A stretch of DNA of 37,802 nt from CAZGQY01 sp964528035. Lineage in GTDB: Bacteria > Pseudomonadota > Gammaproteobacteria > Methylococcales > UBA1147. The notes under the pieces were generated by a model. That model ran no database searches, had not been told where the DNA came from, and worked only from the letters and a program-made list of their open reading frames with translations. How positions within the stretch are numbered: position 1 is the first letter of the stretch; the number at the start of each line of letters is the position of its first letter. The stretch spans positions 1-37,802 of the forward strand of contig CAZGQY010000018.1 of the NCBI GenBank assembly GCA_964528035.1, written 5' to 3'. A program made the translations under genes and the position numbers. Shown here in pieces: positions 1 through 8,820 of this stretch.

Positions 1-1383
1 GCCTATTCCTTTAAATCCGTTTGGGCGCCATTGGTTGATTGCCTGCCTATACCCGTGCTAACAAATAGTTTGGGTAGGCGGCGCGCCTGGTTGTTATTTG
101 CCCAAATTGCTGTAGCGGGGGCGATCGTGCTTATGGCGCTGGTTGATCCGTCCAGTAGTCAGGAAAATTTGCTCATGATGGCATGGGCGGCAGTTTTTCT
201 GGGCTTTTCTTCAGCAACTCAGGATATCGTAATTGATGCTTACCGAATTGAATCTGCTGAGAGTAGCCTGCAGGCCATGATGTCATCATCTTATATTGCT
301 GGCTATCGCGTAGGTATGATCGTATCCGGAGCGGGCGCATTGTTTCTCGCCAACGAATTCGGGACATCTATAGGCGCATACGATTATAGTGCATGGCGTA
401 CCACATATTTGTTGATGGCCACTGTGATGCTGGTCGGAGTGGTGACAACGCTAATTATTGACGAGCCTGCGGGAAGTAATCAAAACAGGTCGTTATATAG
501 TGCAGGAGAATATACTCGTTTGGTCGCTTTATTTCTGGTACTGGTTGCGTGTTTTGTCGGGATATTTTTTCAGTCAGCGGAAACTGCTGCACAGATTCGT
601 GTTGTTCTCTCTGAAAGTTTGAAAAACCAGAGTCTGGCTGTTTACTTAGTGGCTTTTGGGATCGAAGTGCTTCGCCTGGCTGTTGCGGTCATTAGCGTTG
701 CATTGGTCGCCTTTTTTGCGGATTTGACGGGTGTCGTTAACCGAAAAATGGTTAGAGAAAGCTACATTGAACCCGTCCTGGATTTTTTTCAACGGTTTGG
801 GCTAAGGTCAGCAATTTTGTTATTGGCGCTCATTGGGTTGTACAGGATTTCGGATATTGTTCTTGGGGTGATATCGAATGTTTTTTTTCAGGATATGGGG
901 TTTAGCAAAACAGAAATTGCCAGTGTAGTGAAAACTTTTGGTTTGATTATGACTCTGGTTGGGGGTTTTTTGGGTGGAATGTTGACTGCCCGGTTCGGAG
1001 TGATGCGAATTCTTTTCCTCGGAGGCATATTAACTGTATTGACGAATCTTTTGTTTATGATCCAAGCTTCTGCGGGACACGATGTGTTTGTGCTGTATTG
1101 TGTGATATCGGCTGATAATTTATCTGCAGGTCTGGCCAGCGCGGCATTTATTGCCTTCCTTTCGGGGTTGACAAATGTGTCATTTACGGCGATGCAATAC
1201 GCAATTTTTAGCTCGTTAATGACGTTTTTTCCAAAAGTGCTTGGGGGATATTCGGGTACAATGGTTGAGGCAATGGGTTATTCTCAATTTTTCCTTGTGG
1301 CTAGTATTATGGGGCTTCCGGTGCTTGGTTTGATATGGATGTCCGCTAAAGTTTTCGATTTTCAGGCAATAAAAAATCATTAA
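1..1383 (+). CDS. ampG: AmpG-type muropeptide MFS permease, 5' end cut off by the window
   Basis: This is an inner-membrane major facilitator transporter of the AmpG family, which imports anhydro-muropeptides released during peptidoglycan recycling. The frame is already open at base 1, reading AYSFKSVWAPLVD before the first possible start at base 31, so the gene begins upstream. Family hallmarks are the YSFK..WAPLVD segment, the LGRRRAW loop and the SATQDIVIDAYRIE stretch, which is close to invariant in AmpG. About a dozen hydrophobic segments follow to the stop at 1381-1383. The gene is convergent with the exonuclease gene, with only 12 bases between stops. In the family the imported products feed AmpD/NagZ and, in some species, AmpR control of beta-lactamase; nothing here shows whether that applies. 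Family assignment is firm; substrate is from family knowledge. Confidence 0.9.
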   Translation, partial: AYSFKSVWAPLVDCLPIPVLTNSLGRRRAWLLFAQIAVAGAIVLMALVDPSSSQENLLMMAWAAVFLGFSSATQDIVIDAYRIESAESSLQAMMSSSYIAGYRVGMIVSGAGALFLANEFGTSIGAYDYSAWRTTYLLMATVMLVGVVTTLIIDEPAGSNQNRSLYSAGEYTRLVALFLVLVACFVGIFFQSAETAAQIRVVLSESLKNQSLAVYLVAFGIEVLRLAVAVISVALVAFFADLTGVVNRKMVRESYIEPVLDFFQRFGLRSAILLLALIGLYRISDIVLGVISNVFFQDMGFSKTEIASVVKTFGLIMTLVGGFLGGMLTARFGVMRILFLGGILTVLTNLLFMIQASAGHDVFVLYCVISADNLSAGLASAAFIAFLSGLTNVSFTAMQYAIFSSLMTFFPKVLGGYSGTMVEAMGYSQFFLVASIMGLPVLGLIWMSAKVFDFQAIKNH

Positions 1384-1395
1384 CTCTGTCTGTTC

Positions 1396-2169
1396 TTAGG
1401 GTGTATAGTCATAGTCGATTATTAACGGCGCGTGATCTGAAAATCTTGCGTCTTTGTATATATGTGTCGTTCTTGCCAGGTTTCCCAGTGACAGTGTGAC
1501 GACCTGGTAATCGATTCTCCAGCCGACGTTATTTTTCCACGCCTGTCCCCGATTAGACCACCAAGTGTACTGATTGGCTTCGTCGTTAACGGTTCGAAAA
1601 GCATCTACCCACTGGTTAGTGCCGAATAATTCATCCATCCATGCGCGTTCTTCTGGCAGGAAACCAGAGTGGTTTTGATTTGAGCGCCAATTTTTTATGT
1701 CAATTTTTTTATGAGCGATATTCCAGTCTCCGCAAATAACGTAGTTCCTTCCTGATTCGATGCATGCGTCTAAAAAAACCTTGAACCGGGCAAGAAAATC
1801 AAATTTTATTGTTTGGCGTGTTTCGCCGGAACTGCCAGACGGCATATATAAGGAAATAACACTCAGGTTACCTAATTGAGCTTCAATAAAGCGCCCTTCG
1901 TTATTAATTAATGGCCAATTGAGGGTATCGATAATCAGGTCGGGTTGTTTTATCGAATATAGAGCGACGCCACTATAGCCTTTCTTTTGTGCGTCTTTGT
2001 AATAGCAATAATAGCCCGTTGGCCAAAATGCTTTGGCTTGAATTTGATGGACTTGGGCTCTGGTTTCCTGAAGGCAAACAAAATCGGCATTCTGTTTATC
2101 CAGCCATTGAAAGAAGCCTTTTCGTTCGGCGGCACGAATTCCATTCAGGTTCAGGGAGATAATACGCAT
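1396..2169 (-). CDS. xthA: exodeoxyribonuclease III, Crc-like subfamily with catalytic residues intact
   Basis: Endonuclease/exonuclease/phosphatase-fold protein of 257 residues, similar along its length to exonuclease III and especially to Pseudomonas Crc. The active-site positions of a working nuclease are present: N7, E35 (QETRAQ), Y108 (SLYMPSG), D148 and N150 (CGDWN), D219 or nearby in GWRIDYQ, and D245-H246 (SDHAPL). In Pseudomonas Crc several of these are replaced, and that protein acts in catabolite repression with Hfq instead of as a nuclease. Here repair of abasic sites and 3' blocks is therefore the better guess. The ATG at 2169 is chosen because MRIISLNLNG is the conserved family N-terminus; an in-frame TTG at 2190 would add seven residues. 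No strong ribosome binding site is seen for either. It is divergent from rpmE. Confidence 0.88.
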   Translation of the reverse strand: MRIISLNLNGIRAAERKGFFQWLDKQNADFVCLQETRAQVHQIQAKAFWPTGYYCYYKDAQKKGYSGVALYSIKQPDLIIDTLNWPLINNEGRFIEAQLGNLSVISLYMPSGSSGETRQTIKFDFLARFKVFLDACIESGRNYVICGDWNIAHKKIDIKNWRSNQNHSGFLPEERAWMDELFGTNQWVDAFRTVNDEANQYTWWSNRGQAWKNNVGWRIDYQVVTLSLGNLARTTHIYKDARFSDHAPLIIDYDYTP

Positions 2170-2368
2170 ATTTAGAGTCTTTTGGGTCAAGAAGCGCTTA
2201 ATTATTAGTTTATCCTCGTTCTCGCAAAGGGTTTATAGAATAACAATATTAAGGTTGCGCTGGCATGGTTGGTGTGTTGTCAGGTTGCGATAATTGCATA
2301 AATCCATTAAAGTAACAGGTTCACTTAAAAAAATATCACTAGTAGAGTTTAAGGTAGGGTTCTTTGCC
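2170..2368. promoter_or_regulatory. divergent xthA/rpmE intergenic region
   Basis: This 199-base region must hold the start signals for xthA (leftward) and rpmE (rightward). A possible sigma-70 promoter for rpmE reads TTGCGA, 17 bases, TAAAGT, starting near 2284, but each hexamer matches consensus at only four positions. An AAGG run at 2350-2354 is the likely rpmE ribosome binding site, somewhat far from the ATG. No strong dyad was noticed. Confidence 0.3.
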
Positions 2369-2572
2369 ATGAGACAGGAAATACATCCAAAGTATGAGAC
2401 GATTCGCGTGACGTGTAGTTGTGGGAATGATTTCGAGACCAGTTCGACATTGTGTAAAGATTTGCACTTGGATGTTTGTTCTGCCTGCCACCCATTTTAC
2501 ACTGGAAAACAAAAAATAGTTGATACTGCCGGGCGGGTAGATAAATTCCGCCGCAAATATGGAAACTCTTAG
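2369..2572 (+). CDS. rpmE: 50S ribosomal protein L31, zinc-binding form
   Basis: Large-subunit ribosomal protein L31 of 67 residues, the usual family size. The N-terminus MRQEIHPKYE and the C-terminal GKQ...GRVDKFRRKYG are typical. Cysteines 16, 18, 37 and 40 (CSC and CSAC) make up the zinc site, so this is the C+ form as opposed to the cysteine-less paralogue used under zinc starvation. The ATG at 2369 is chosen because the family begins with M-(K/R)-x-x-I-H-P; a TTG at 2294 would add 25 residues with no family support. It lies 83 bases before gltA on the same strand, and rpmE near ponA is also seen in Pseudomonas, from memory of that gene order. Confidence 0.95.
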   Translation: MRQEIHPKYETIRVTCSCGNDFETSSTLCKDLHLDVCSACHPFYTGKQKIVDTAGRVDKFRRKYGNS

Positions 2573-2655
2573 TATGAGTGAAGAAGTGACTGAACAAACA
2601 GTTACTCAGGTGTTCATGAGAACTGTTGGTGCTCTGGAGGACAAGGGTGGTTATA

Positions 2656-3975
2656 GTGCCTAAGAAAACAATAACTGTAAGTGATAGCAGCAACGAGAAA
2701 TCAGTGGAATTTCCGTTGTTAGATGGAACCCTTGGACAGCCAACTGTCGATATTCAGTCGCTGAGTCCGAATATGGGGTATTTTACTTTTGATCCGGGCT
2801 TTGCGTCGACGGCAAGCTGTAAAAGTGATATCACTTTTATTAATGGGGAAGAGGGAATTTTACTATATCGAGGATATCCCATTGATCAACTGGCTGAAAA
2901 GAGTAATTTTCTGGAGGTTTCCTATTTGTTGATGAACGGAGAGTTGCCCACCTCTGCTGAATTTGCAACTTATGAGGGCGAAATAAAGTGGTATTCCAAG
3001 ATTCATGAAAAACTTCGGGGGTTTATAGAAGGGTTTCATTACGATGCTCATCCAATGGCGATGATGGTGGGTGTAGTGGGTTCTTTGTCCGCGTTTTACC
3101 ATAGCGAGATGGACGTGGATGATCCCGAACACAGAAGAATATCTGCACTTCGGATGTTGGCGAAAATGCCGATTATAGCCGCTGCCTGCTACAAGCACAG
3201 TAAGGGCGATCCGTATGTATATCCTAGAGGTGATTTAGGTTACTGCGAAAATTTTCTGAATATGATGTTCGCCCGTCCATCCGAACATTTTTTTATTGAC
3301 GAAGGGCAATATATGGATCCGGTGGCGGTGAAGGCTTTGGATCTTTTATTTATTCTTCATGCAGATCACGAACAGAATGCGAGTACGTCAACAGTACGTC
3401 TTGCGAGTAGTACCGGGGCCAATCCCTATGCGTGTATAGCTGCGGGAATCGCCGCCTTATGGGGGCCTGCTCACGGTGGTGCAAACGAAGCAGTATTAAG
3501 TATGCTGGAAGAAATTGGAACGATTGATCGAATTCCGGAATTTATTGCTCGTGCCAAGGATAAAGATGATCCATTCAGACTTATGGGTTTTGGACACAGA
3601 GTTTACAAAAACTTCGATCCGCGAGCGACAATTATCCGAAAAACCTGTCATGAACTGCTAGAGAAACGATCTACAGTGGATCCTTTGTTTGAGTTAGCGA
3701 TGGGTTTGGAACAAGTTGCCCTCAATGATGATTATTTTGTTGAAAGGAAGCTCTATCCGAATGTTGATTTCTATTCTGGAGTTATTTACAAAGCATTGAA
3801 TATCCCGGTTGAAATGTTTACTGTCATGTTTACAATCGCGAGAACCGCCGGTTGGGTTTCTCATTGGTTGGAGTTAATGGCTGATCCGAGCAGACGCATA
3901 GGACGACCACGACAACTTTATACAGGCAGCGGCATGCGAGATTATACGTCTGTTGATGATCGAGGCGGGGCCTGA
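2656..3975 (+). CDS. gltA: citrate synthase, type II
   Basis: Condenses acetyl-CoA with oxaloacetate to citrate, the first step of the TCA cycle, in the cytoplasm. The 439-residue product matches E. coli GltA closely throughout, including FTFDPGF.STASC near the N-terminus, HADHEQNASTST, and the C-terminal ARPRQLYTG-like segment (here GRPRQLYTG). The catalytic triad is visible: H273 in GPAHGG, H314 in GFGHRVYKN and D371 in NVDFYSG. Length and the N-terminal extra domain fit the hexameric, NADH-sensitive Gram-negative form. The start is ambiguous: TTG 2626, GTG 2629, GTG 2647 and GTG 2656 are in frame. GTG 2656 is preferred because GGAGG and AGGG lie just upstream and MPKKTIT resembles family N-termini. 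It ends 15 bases from a convergent gene. Confidence 0.95.
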   Translation: MPKKTITVSDSSNEKSVEFPLLDGTLGQPTVDIQSLSPNMGYFTFDPGFASTASCKSDITFINGEEGILLYRGYPIDQLAEKSNFLEVSYLLMNGELPTSAEFATYEGEIKWYSKIHEKLRGFIEGFHYDAHPMAMMVGVVGSLSAFYHSEMDVDDPEHRRISALRMLAKMPIIAAACYKHSKGDPYVYPRGDLGYCENFLNMMFARPSEHFFIDEGQYMDPVAVKALDLLFILHADHEQNASTSTVRLASSTGANPYACIAAGIAALWGPAHGGANEAVLSMLEEIGTIDRIPEFIARAKDKDDPFRLMGFGHRVYKNFDPRATIIRKTCHELLEKRSTVDPLFELAMGLEQVALNDDYFVERKLYPNVDFYSGVIYKALNIPVEMFTVMFTIARTAGWVSHWLELMADPSRRIGRPRQLYTGSGMRDYTSVDDRGGA

Positions 3976-3990
3976 TCCCATCATTAAATT

Positions 3991-4560
3991 TTAAGTCATC
4001 CGGTTGCGAACGCTGTTCAGTGATACGACTCGAAGCTGGGATTTGTTGTTAAAAGTCTGGTGAAATGCTTGTGGAGGTAAACAAAGTAGCCTGATTGTGG
4101 TCTCGTCCGCTACCAGTTGTAAAGCGGGGTATTCTTTGTTGCTAAGTTTGTGCGAGATTTCTTTGAAAGGAATACTGCTGTTATATAGTTTTATCATGAT
4201 TTCTTCCGGTGTCTTTATTGGAAGGTAGAGAATTATGTCATTGTATTGGCCAACGTGGCCATGCAAAATATTTTCAGTCAGATAGGGCTTAAAGTCTTTT
4301 AGAAACTCCATAACCTCCAGGGCTATAAAACGCAGTTTTTGCTGTTGTGTCTGGTGAGTGTTTTTGTTGAACAGCTGCGTATGTTGTTCAATAGCAGATT
4401 CTATTTCTTTGTTTTTCGGTAAGTATTTTTGACCGGAGAAGCCTAATCTGTCAGCGGCCTTGGTTTTCGCTGTTAAGTAATCATTAATTCCTTCATCGAT
4501 AATTACTTTTGCTGATTCCTGGGCGATGAGCTCGCGAATTTTATTGTCCGTTTTTGTCAA
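3991..4560 (-). CDS. conserved protein of unknown function, translationally coupled to ponA
   Basis: A 189-residue soluble protein that I do not recognise with certainty. The first half is polar and helical (residues 1-90). Then comes YLTENILHGHVGQYNDIILYLP at about 93-114, whose G..G.YNDI.L pattern weakly recalls nucleotidyltransferase-fold proteins (GS..RG..SDIDL); the usual paired aspartates are not clear. No signal peptide or membrane segment is visible. The TTG start at 4560 overlaps the ponA stop (TTGA, 4557-4560). An AGGA lies six bases before it inside the end of ponA, which supports the start and suggests co-translation with PBP1A. A role linked to cell wall synthesis is only a guess from position. 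Confidence 0.65.
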   Translation of the reverse strand: MTKTDNKIRELIAQESAKVIIDEGINDYLTAKTKAADRLGFSGQKYLPKNKEIESAIEQHTQLFNKNTHQTQQQKLRFIALEVMEFLKDFKPYLTENILHGHVGQYNDIILYLPIKTPEEIMIKLYNSSIPFKEISHKLSNKEYPALQLVADETTIRLLCLPPQAFHQTFNNKSQLRVVSLNSVRNRMT

Positions 4561-6977
4561 AACAGATCCTGAATTTCCGAATTTTCGGAGTCATCAGAAG
4601 CATAAGGGTATATGCCTCGAGAAGGAATACCCGATCCTGGAGCGTATTCTTGGCGAAAAACTTCTGCGATTGAGCCCGGATTTTCCGGTGAGGCCAATAA
4701 TCCAGAGAATTTATTTACGTTAACTGTGACAATTCCTTCAGGTTTTTCAACTTCTTCCACTTCGGTGAATTTTAGCGCTTCTTCCGTGTAATATATCCAC
4801 ATGGGCAAGGCTGCTTTGCCGCCAGTCTCACGGTTACCCAGTGGTTTCGATGAGTCAAATCCGACCCAGGCTACACTGGTCATAGTAGGCGAGAATCCAT
4901 TAAACCAGGCATCTCTTTGGTCATTTGTCGTTCCCGTCTTTCCGGCAATGTCCGAGCGCCCCAAGCGCTTGGCTTTTACGGCCGTTCCGCGTTGCACAAC
5001 ATCTTTCAGCAAGGACAACATCAGGTAGTTTATTTGCGGGGACATGACCCTGGGAGCGAATATTTCATTTTGCTCACCCATTTCGCCGCAGTTTGGGCAA
5101 GCAGTTTTGGGAATCGCTTCCCTGACTATATCCCCATTTTCAGTTTCAACACGTGATATGAAATAAGGATCAATTAAGAATCCGCCGTTTGCGAATACAG
5201 AATAAACTCTTGCCATTTGTAGTGGTGTTGCGCTTCCACTACCCAGCGCCATTGATAGTGTTCGGGGAATTTGATTTTCAGGAAATCCAAAACGCCTGGC
5301 CGATATGACGGCCTGGTCAATACCAATTTCACGAAGTAAACGTATAGATACCAGGTTTCGGGATTTCCTGAGTGCAACACGTAATCGCGTTGGCCCGTGG
5401 AATTTGCCGCTATAATTTTTAGGCCGCCATACTTTAGAGGTCCATGGATCTACATAAACCAGTGGTGCATCGTCAATAATGCTTGCAGCGGTAAATCCTT
5501 CTTCCAGAGCCTTAGTGTAGATTACAGGTTTAAATCCCGATCCGGGTTGTCGTTTCGCTTGAATCGCCCGATTATATTTGCTGTGATAGAAGTCAAATCC
5601 TCCCGCGAGAGCAACAATTCCACCGTCTGCGGGATTCAGCGATACTAATGCACCGGAAACGCTGGGTACTTGAGCAATGACCCATTGGTTTTCATGGTCT
5701 AACCGGACACGGATTATGTCGCCAATGGAAACTATATCAGATGCTTTTTTTGGTGATCTTCCACGTCTGTTTTCGGAGCGGTATTTTCTTGTCCATTTCA
5801 GGCCTTCCCACGGTATTTGAATGGATTGTCTGTTTCCAATATAGGCTGATATTGATTTGTCTTCCATGGCCTGGACGACCGCCGAGCGTGTGTCACCAAT
5901 CTTGGGAAATTCTTTTAATTTTAAATCTATTTGACTAAAGTTTTGAATGTCCAGGGGACTAATGTTTCCTTCAGGGCCTTTGTAACCATGTCGTTCGTTA
6001 TAATCATGTAACGCTCGATGAAGTGCTTTGCGTGCGGAAATTTGTAATCGTTCATCGAGTGTGGTGAATACTTTGTATCCGCCGGTGTATGCATCCTCTC
6101 CAAAATCCTTAACCATTTTATTTCGGACCATTTCTGCAACATAAGCAGCAGAAAGTTGGACAGAATAAGTATGAGTTTTTGCAGTTACGGGTTGTTTGAC
6201 AGCATCCTTGAATTTGGTTTGGGAAATAAAATCCAGAGTTTGCATCCGACGTAAGACATAGTCACGACGTTCAATGGCTCGTGTTGGGTTGGTCAGGGGA
6301 TTAAACCGGGAGGGAGCTTTGGGTAACCCTGCAATCATTGCCCATTGGGCAAGGCTGAGATCCCAAATTTTTTTCCCGTAATATACCTCTGCTGCTGCAC
6401 CGATCCCGTAGGCTCTGTGCCCCAAATAAATTTTGTTCAGATACAGTTCGAATATATCTTGCTTGCTCAGTTGTTGTTCAATTTTTAGAGCGAGGAAAAT
6501 TTCTTTAATTTTACGTGTGAATGTTTTATCTCGGGACAGGAAGAAATTTCGAGCGACTTGCATGGTAATAGTGCTGCCACCCTGGCGTTTTTTTCCAGTC
6601 AGTAGAAGTTGAATCCCAGCTCGGAGCAGTCCTTTGTAATCAACACCGGGATGGCTAAAAAATCGATCATCTTCGGCAGCCAGGAATGCCTGGGTTAGTT
6701 GTTCCGGCGTTTCTGAAAAAGCAACGGGGATACGTTTTTTTTCCCCGTATTGAGCGATTAATTTACCGTTCTGACTATATATTCTGAGCGGTATTTGTAA
6801 TTGTATATCTATCAATCCGGTAATATCCGGTAGGTCCGGTTCAATATTTCTGTAGACTATGTAGACGGTTGCAATTGGTATCACCGCTATGAGTATCATT
6901 ATAATAGCCAGATAGCGGAACCAACTGCGAGAAAAAATAGAATTTTTTGAGTTTGAAACTGTCACGCAAAATACCAT
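4557..6977 (-). CDS. mrcA: penicillin-binding protein 1A, bifunctional peptidoglycan synthase
   Basis: Class A PBP (MrcA/PonA) of about 806 residues that polymerises and cross-links peptidoglycan in the periplasm, anchored by one N-terminal membrane segment (about 20-42). The GT51 transglycosylase domain follows, with catalytic E102 in EDDRFFSHPG and GGSTITMQVARNFF at 133-146. The OB-like insert region lies at about 325-440. The transpeptidase domain has S480-x-x-K483 (SGFK), S539-R-N (SxN motif with R in the middle) and K680-T-G-T. The C-terminus (EIQDLF) resembles E. coli PBP1A (EAQELF). ATG 6977 is chosen; TTG 6992 and GTG 6965 are alternatives, none with a good ribosome site. It is divergent from pilM, a gene order shared with Pseudomonas. 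Confidence 0.95.
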   Translation of the reverse strand: MVFCVTVSNSKNSIFSRSWFRYLAIIMILIAVIPIATVYIVYRNIEPDLPDITGLIDIQLQIPLRIYSQNGKLIAQYGEKKRIPVAFSETPEQLTQAFLAAEDDRFFSHPGVDYKGLLRAGIQLLLTGKKRQGGSTITMQVARNFFLSRDKTFTRKIKEIFLALKIEQQLSKQDIFELYLNKIYLGHRAYGIGAAAEVYYGKKIWDLSLAQWAMIAGLPKAPSRFNPLTNPTRAIERRDYVLRRMQTLDFISQTKFKDAVKQPVTAKTHTYSVQLSAAYVAEMVRNKMVKDFGEDAYTGGYKVFTTLDERLQISARKALHRALHDYNERHGYKGPEGNISPLDIQNFSQIDLKLKEFPKIGDTRSAVVQAMEDKSISAYIGNRQSIQIPWEGLKWTRKYRSENRRGRSPKKASDIVSIGDIIRVRLDHENQWVIAQVPSVSGALVSLNPADGGIVALAGGFDFYHSKYNRAIQAKRQPGSGFKPVIYTKALEEGFTAASIIDDAPLVYVDPWTSKVWRPKNYSGKFHGPTRLRVALRKSRNLVSIRLLREIGIDQAVISARRFGFPENQIPRTLSMALGSGSATPLQMARVYSVFANGGFLIDPYFISRVETENGDIVREAIPKTACPNCGEMGEQNEIFAPRVMSPQINYLMLSLLKDVVQRGTAVKAKRLGRSDIAGKTGTTNDQRDAWFNGFSPTMTSVAWVGFDSSKPLGNRETGGKAALPMWIYYTEEALKFTEVEEVEKPEGIVTVNVNKFSGLLASPENPGSIAEVFRQEYAPGSGIPSRGIYPYASDDSENSEIQDLF

Positions 6978-7183
6978 AATAGGTAAGAGCAAACGGATTT
7001 TTTGGCTGTCAAAAGTGAATTGGTTAACAAATTGATGTGTTTCAATATTAAAATTTTCAATTACTACTATACTACAGGATACATGGCCTATGTCGGTTTA
7101 TATTTAATTGTAATATACTCGATACTGATTGGACCCTTGTCGATGTCAGTTGGCATTAAAATATGTAACACTATGGAATTATT
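6978..7183. promoter_or_regulatory. divergent mrcA/pilM promoter region
   Basis: This AT-rich 206-base spacer separates ponA and the pilus operon and should hold both promoters. For pilM, a TAAAAT at 7157-7162 is a fair -10 element but no well-spaced -35 accompanies it. TAATAT at 7111-7116 is another candidate. GGAA at 7175-7178 is a weak ribosome site for pilM. Assignments are tentative. Confidence 0.35.
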
Positions 7184-8245
7184 ATGGTTTTCTTAAAGCG
7201 GAAAAAGCCGCCGTTAATTGGAATAGATATAAGTTCGGCAGCGGTAAAACTTCTTGAATTAAGTAAAAGTGGATCCCGTTATCGGGTCGAAAGTTATGCA
7301 GTTGAACCCTTACCTCAGGATGCTGTTGTTGATAGGAATATAGCAAACGTTGAGACAATCAGCGATACTATAAAAGCAGTCTTAAAGAATTCTAATAGTC
7401 GCCAAAAGCATGTTGCAGTGGCAGTTGCCGGATCTGCAGTCATTACTAAAGTTATTTCAATGCCTGCATCCCTGACCAATGATGAATTGGAAGGGCAGAT
7501 TGAAATGGAAGCTGATCAATATATCCCTTATTCTCTGGACGAAGTAAGCCTGGATTTTGAGGTTCTCGGACCCAGCGAGAAGAATTCGGAAATGGTTGAT
7601 GTTTTGCTTGCCGCGTCAAGAAAGGAAAATGTTGAGGATCGGGTTGCGGCGCTGGACATTGCTGGTTTAAAAGCCAAAGTAGTTGATGTTGAAGCGTATG
7701 CAATGGAAAATACTTTTTCATTGATTGCGGATCAGTTACCGGATGGGGGGGACCATCAAACCATCGCAATTGCCGATACCGGTGCAACCATGACAACATT
7801 AAATGTTATTCATGATAATCGGATAATTTATACGCGAGAGCAGGGGTTTGGTGGCAAGCAACTTACCGAAGAAATTCAGCGGCGCTACGGGTTGTCGTAC
7901 GAAGAAGCCGGGTTGGCGAAGAAACATGGTGGTTTACCGGATAATTATGTTTCAGAGGTGTTGGAGCCATTCAAAATGGCGATGGTTCAACAGATCGGTC
8001 GGTCGTTACAGTTTTTTGTTTCATCCAGTGTCCATCGGGGTATAGATACGATAGTGCTTGCGGGTGGTTGTGCTTCAATACCCGGTATAGATCATATGGT
8101 GGAAGAGCAGCTTGATACTCCCACGATAGTTGCCAATCCGTTTATAAATATGGCTTTATCCAGTCGTATAAAACCTCAAACTTTAAGTAATGATGCTCCG
8201 GCGATGATGATCGCCTGCGGATTGGCGTTGAGGAGTTTTGACTGA
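7184..8245 (+). CDS. pilM: type IV pilus assembly protein PilM
   Basis: Cytoplasmic actin-like ATPase-fold protein of 353 residues that docks on the short cytoplasmic tail of PilN and helps organise the inner-membrane platform for type IV pili. The actin-fold phosphate-1 motif GIDISSAAVKLLEL (about 13-26), a second phosphate-binding stretch AIADTGATMTTL (about 195-206) and the adenosine-loop-like VLAGGCASIPG (about 291-301) are all visible, as is the PilM-typical EGQIEMEADQYIPY (about 103-116). It is the first gene of pilMNOPQ and its TGA overlaps the pilN ATG by one base, which indicates coupled translation. Confidence 0.95.
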   Translation: MVFLKRKKPPLIGIDISSAAVKLLELSKSGSRYRVESYAVEPLPQDAVVDRNIANVETISDTIKAVLKNSNSRQKHVAVAVAGSAVITKVISMPASLTNDELEGQIEMEADQYIPYSLDEVSLDFEVLGPSEKNSEMVDVLLAASRKENVEDRVAALDIAGLKAKVVDVEAYAMENTFSLIADQLPDGGDHQTIAIADTGATMTTLNVIHDNRIIYTREQGFGGKQLTEEIQRRYGLSYEEAGLAKKHGGLPDNYVSEVLEPFKMAMVQQIGRSLQFFVSSSVHRGIDTIVLAGGCASIPGIDHMVEEQLDTPTIVANPFINMALSSRIKPQTLSNDAPAMMIACGLALRSFD

Positions 8246-8820
8246 TGGCTAGAATAAATTTATTACCGTGGCGTGAAGAGCTCAGAAAGCAGCAGCAACA
8301 GGAGTTTCTTGGTGCTGTATTGAGCGTAGCGGGATTGACCATGTTTTTTATGTTCATGGTTCATAGTCATATAGAAGGCTCTATCGATAACCAGAATTCT
8401 CGAAATCAATATCTAAACAGGGAAATAACCAAGCTTGATAAAAAGATAAAAGAAATAAAAGAATTAGAAGATAAAAAAGCCAGATTTATTGCGAAAATGG
8501 ACGTTATTCAACAACTTCAGGGAAGTCGCCCTGAGATTGTTCATTTATTCGATGAAGTAGCGACCACTATTCCGGAAGGTGTCCATATTAACGAGTTTAA
8601 ACAAAAAGGTTCACTCCTTACTCTGGATGGCGCGGCCCAATCTAACGCGCGTGTCTCGGTGTATATGAGGAACCTGGAAAATTCTCCCTGGTTGGCAAAC
8701 CCGAAATTATCCGTTATTGAAACCAAAGGTAGTGCTAATCAAGGGCGGGTGAGTAAATTTAATCTCAGCGTAAAACAAGAAAAACAGAAGAAAAAGAACA
8801 AAAATGGGGGTGCCTCATGA
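8245..8820 (+). CDS. pilN: type IV pilus inner-membrane protein PilN
   Basis: Bitopic inner-membrane protein of 191 residues. The N-terminal cytoplasmic tail MARINLLPWREELRKQQQ carries the conserved INLLPWR motif that binds PilM. One membrane segment lies at about residues 25-40, followed by a charged coiled coil (about 50-90) and a periplasmic ferredoxin-like domain. It heterodimerises with PilO in the family. The ATG overlaps the pilM stop by one base and its own stop overlaps the pilO start as ATGA (8817-8820). The C-terminus is very lysine-rich (KQEKQKKKNKN). Confidence 0.95.
   Translation: MARINLLPWREELRKQQQQEFLGAVLSVAGLTMFFMFMVHSHIEGSIDNQNSRNQYLNREITKLDKKIKEIKELEDKKARFIAKMDVIQQLQGSRPEIVHLFDEVATTIPEGVHINEFKQKGSLLTLDGAAQSNARVSVYMRNLENSPWLANPKLSVIETKGSANQGRVSKFNLSVKQEKQKKKNKNGGAS

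Noticed and set aside
2294..2368. N-terminal extension of L31 from a TTG
   Set aside because: L31 proteins start at the M-x-x-x-I-H-P segment; the extension has no family support.
2586..2607. Hairpin AGTGACTG/CAGTTACT between rpmE and gltA as a terminator
   Set aside because: Stem contains a G-T pair, is AT-rich and no T-run follows on the plus strand; the spacer is only 83 bases.
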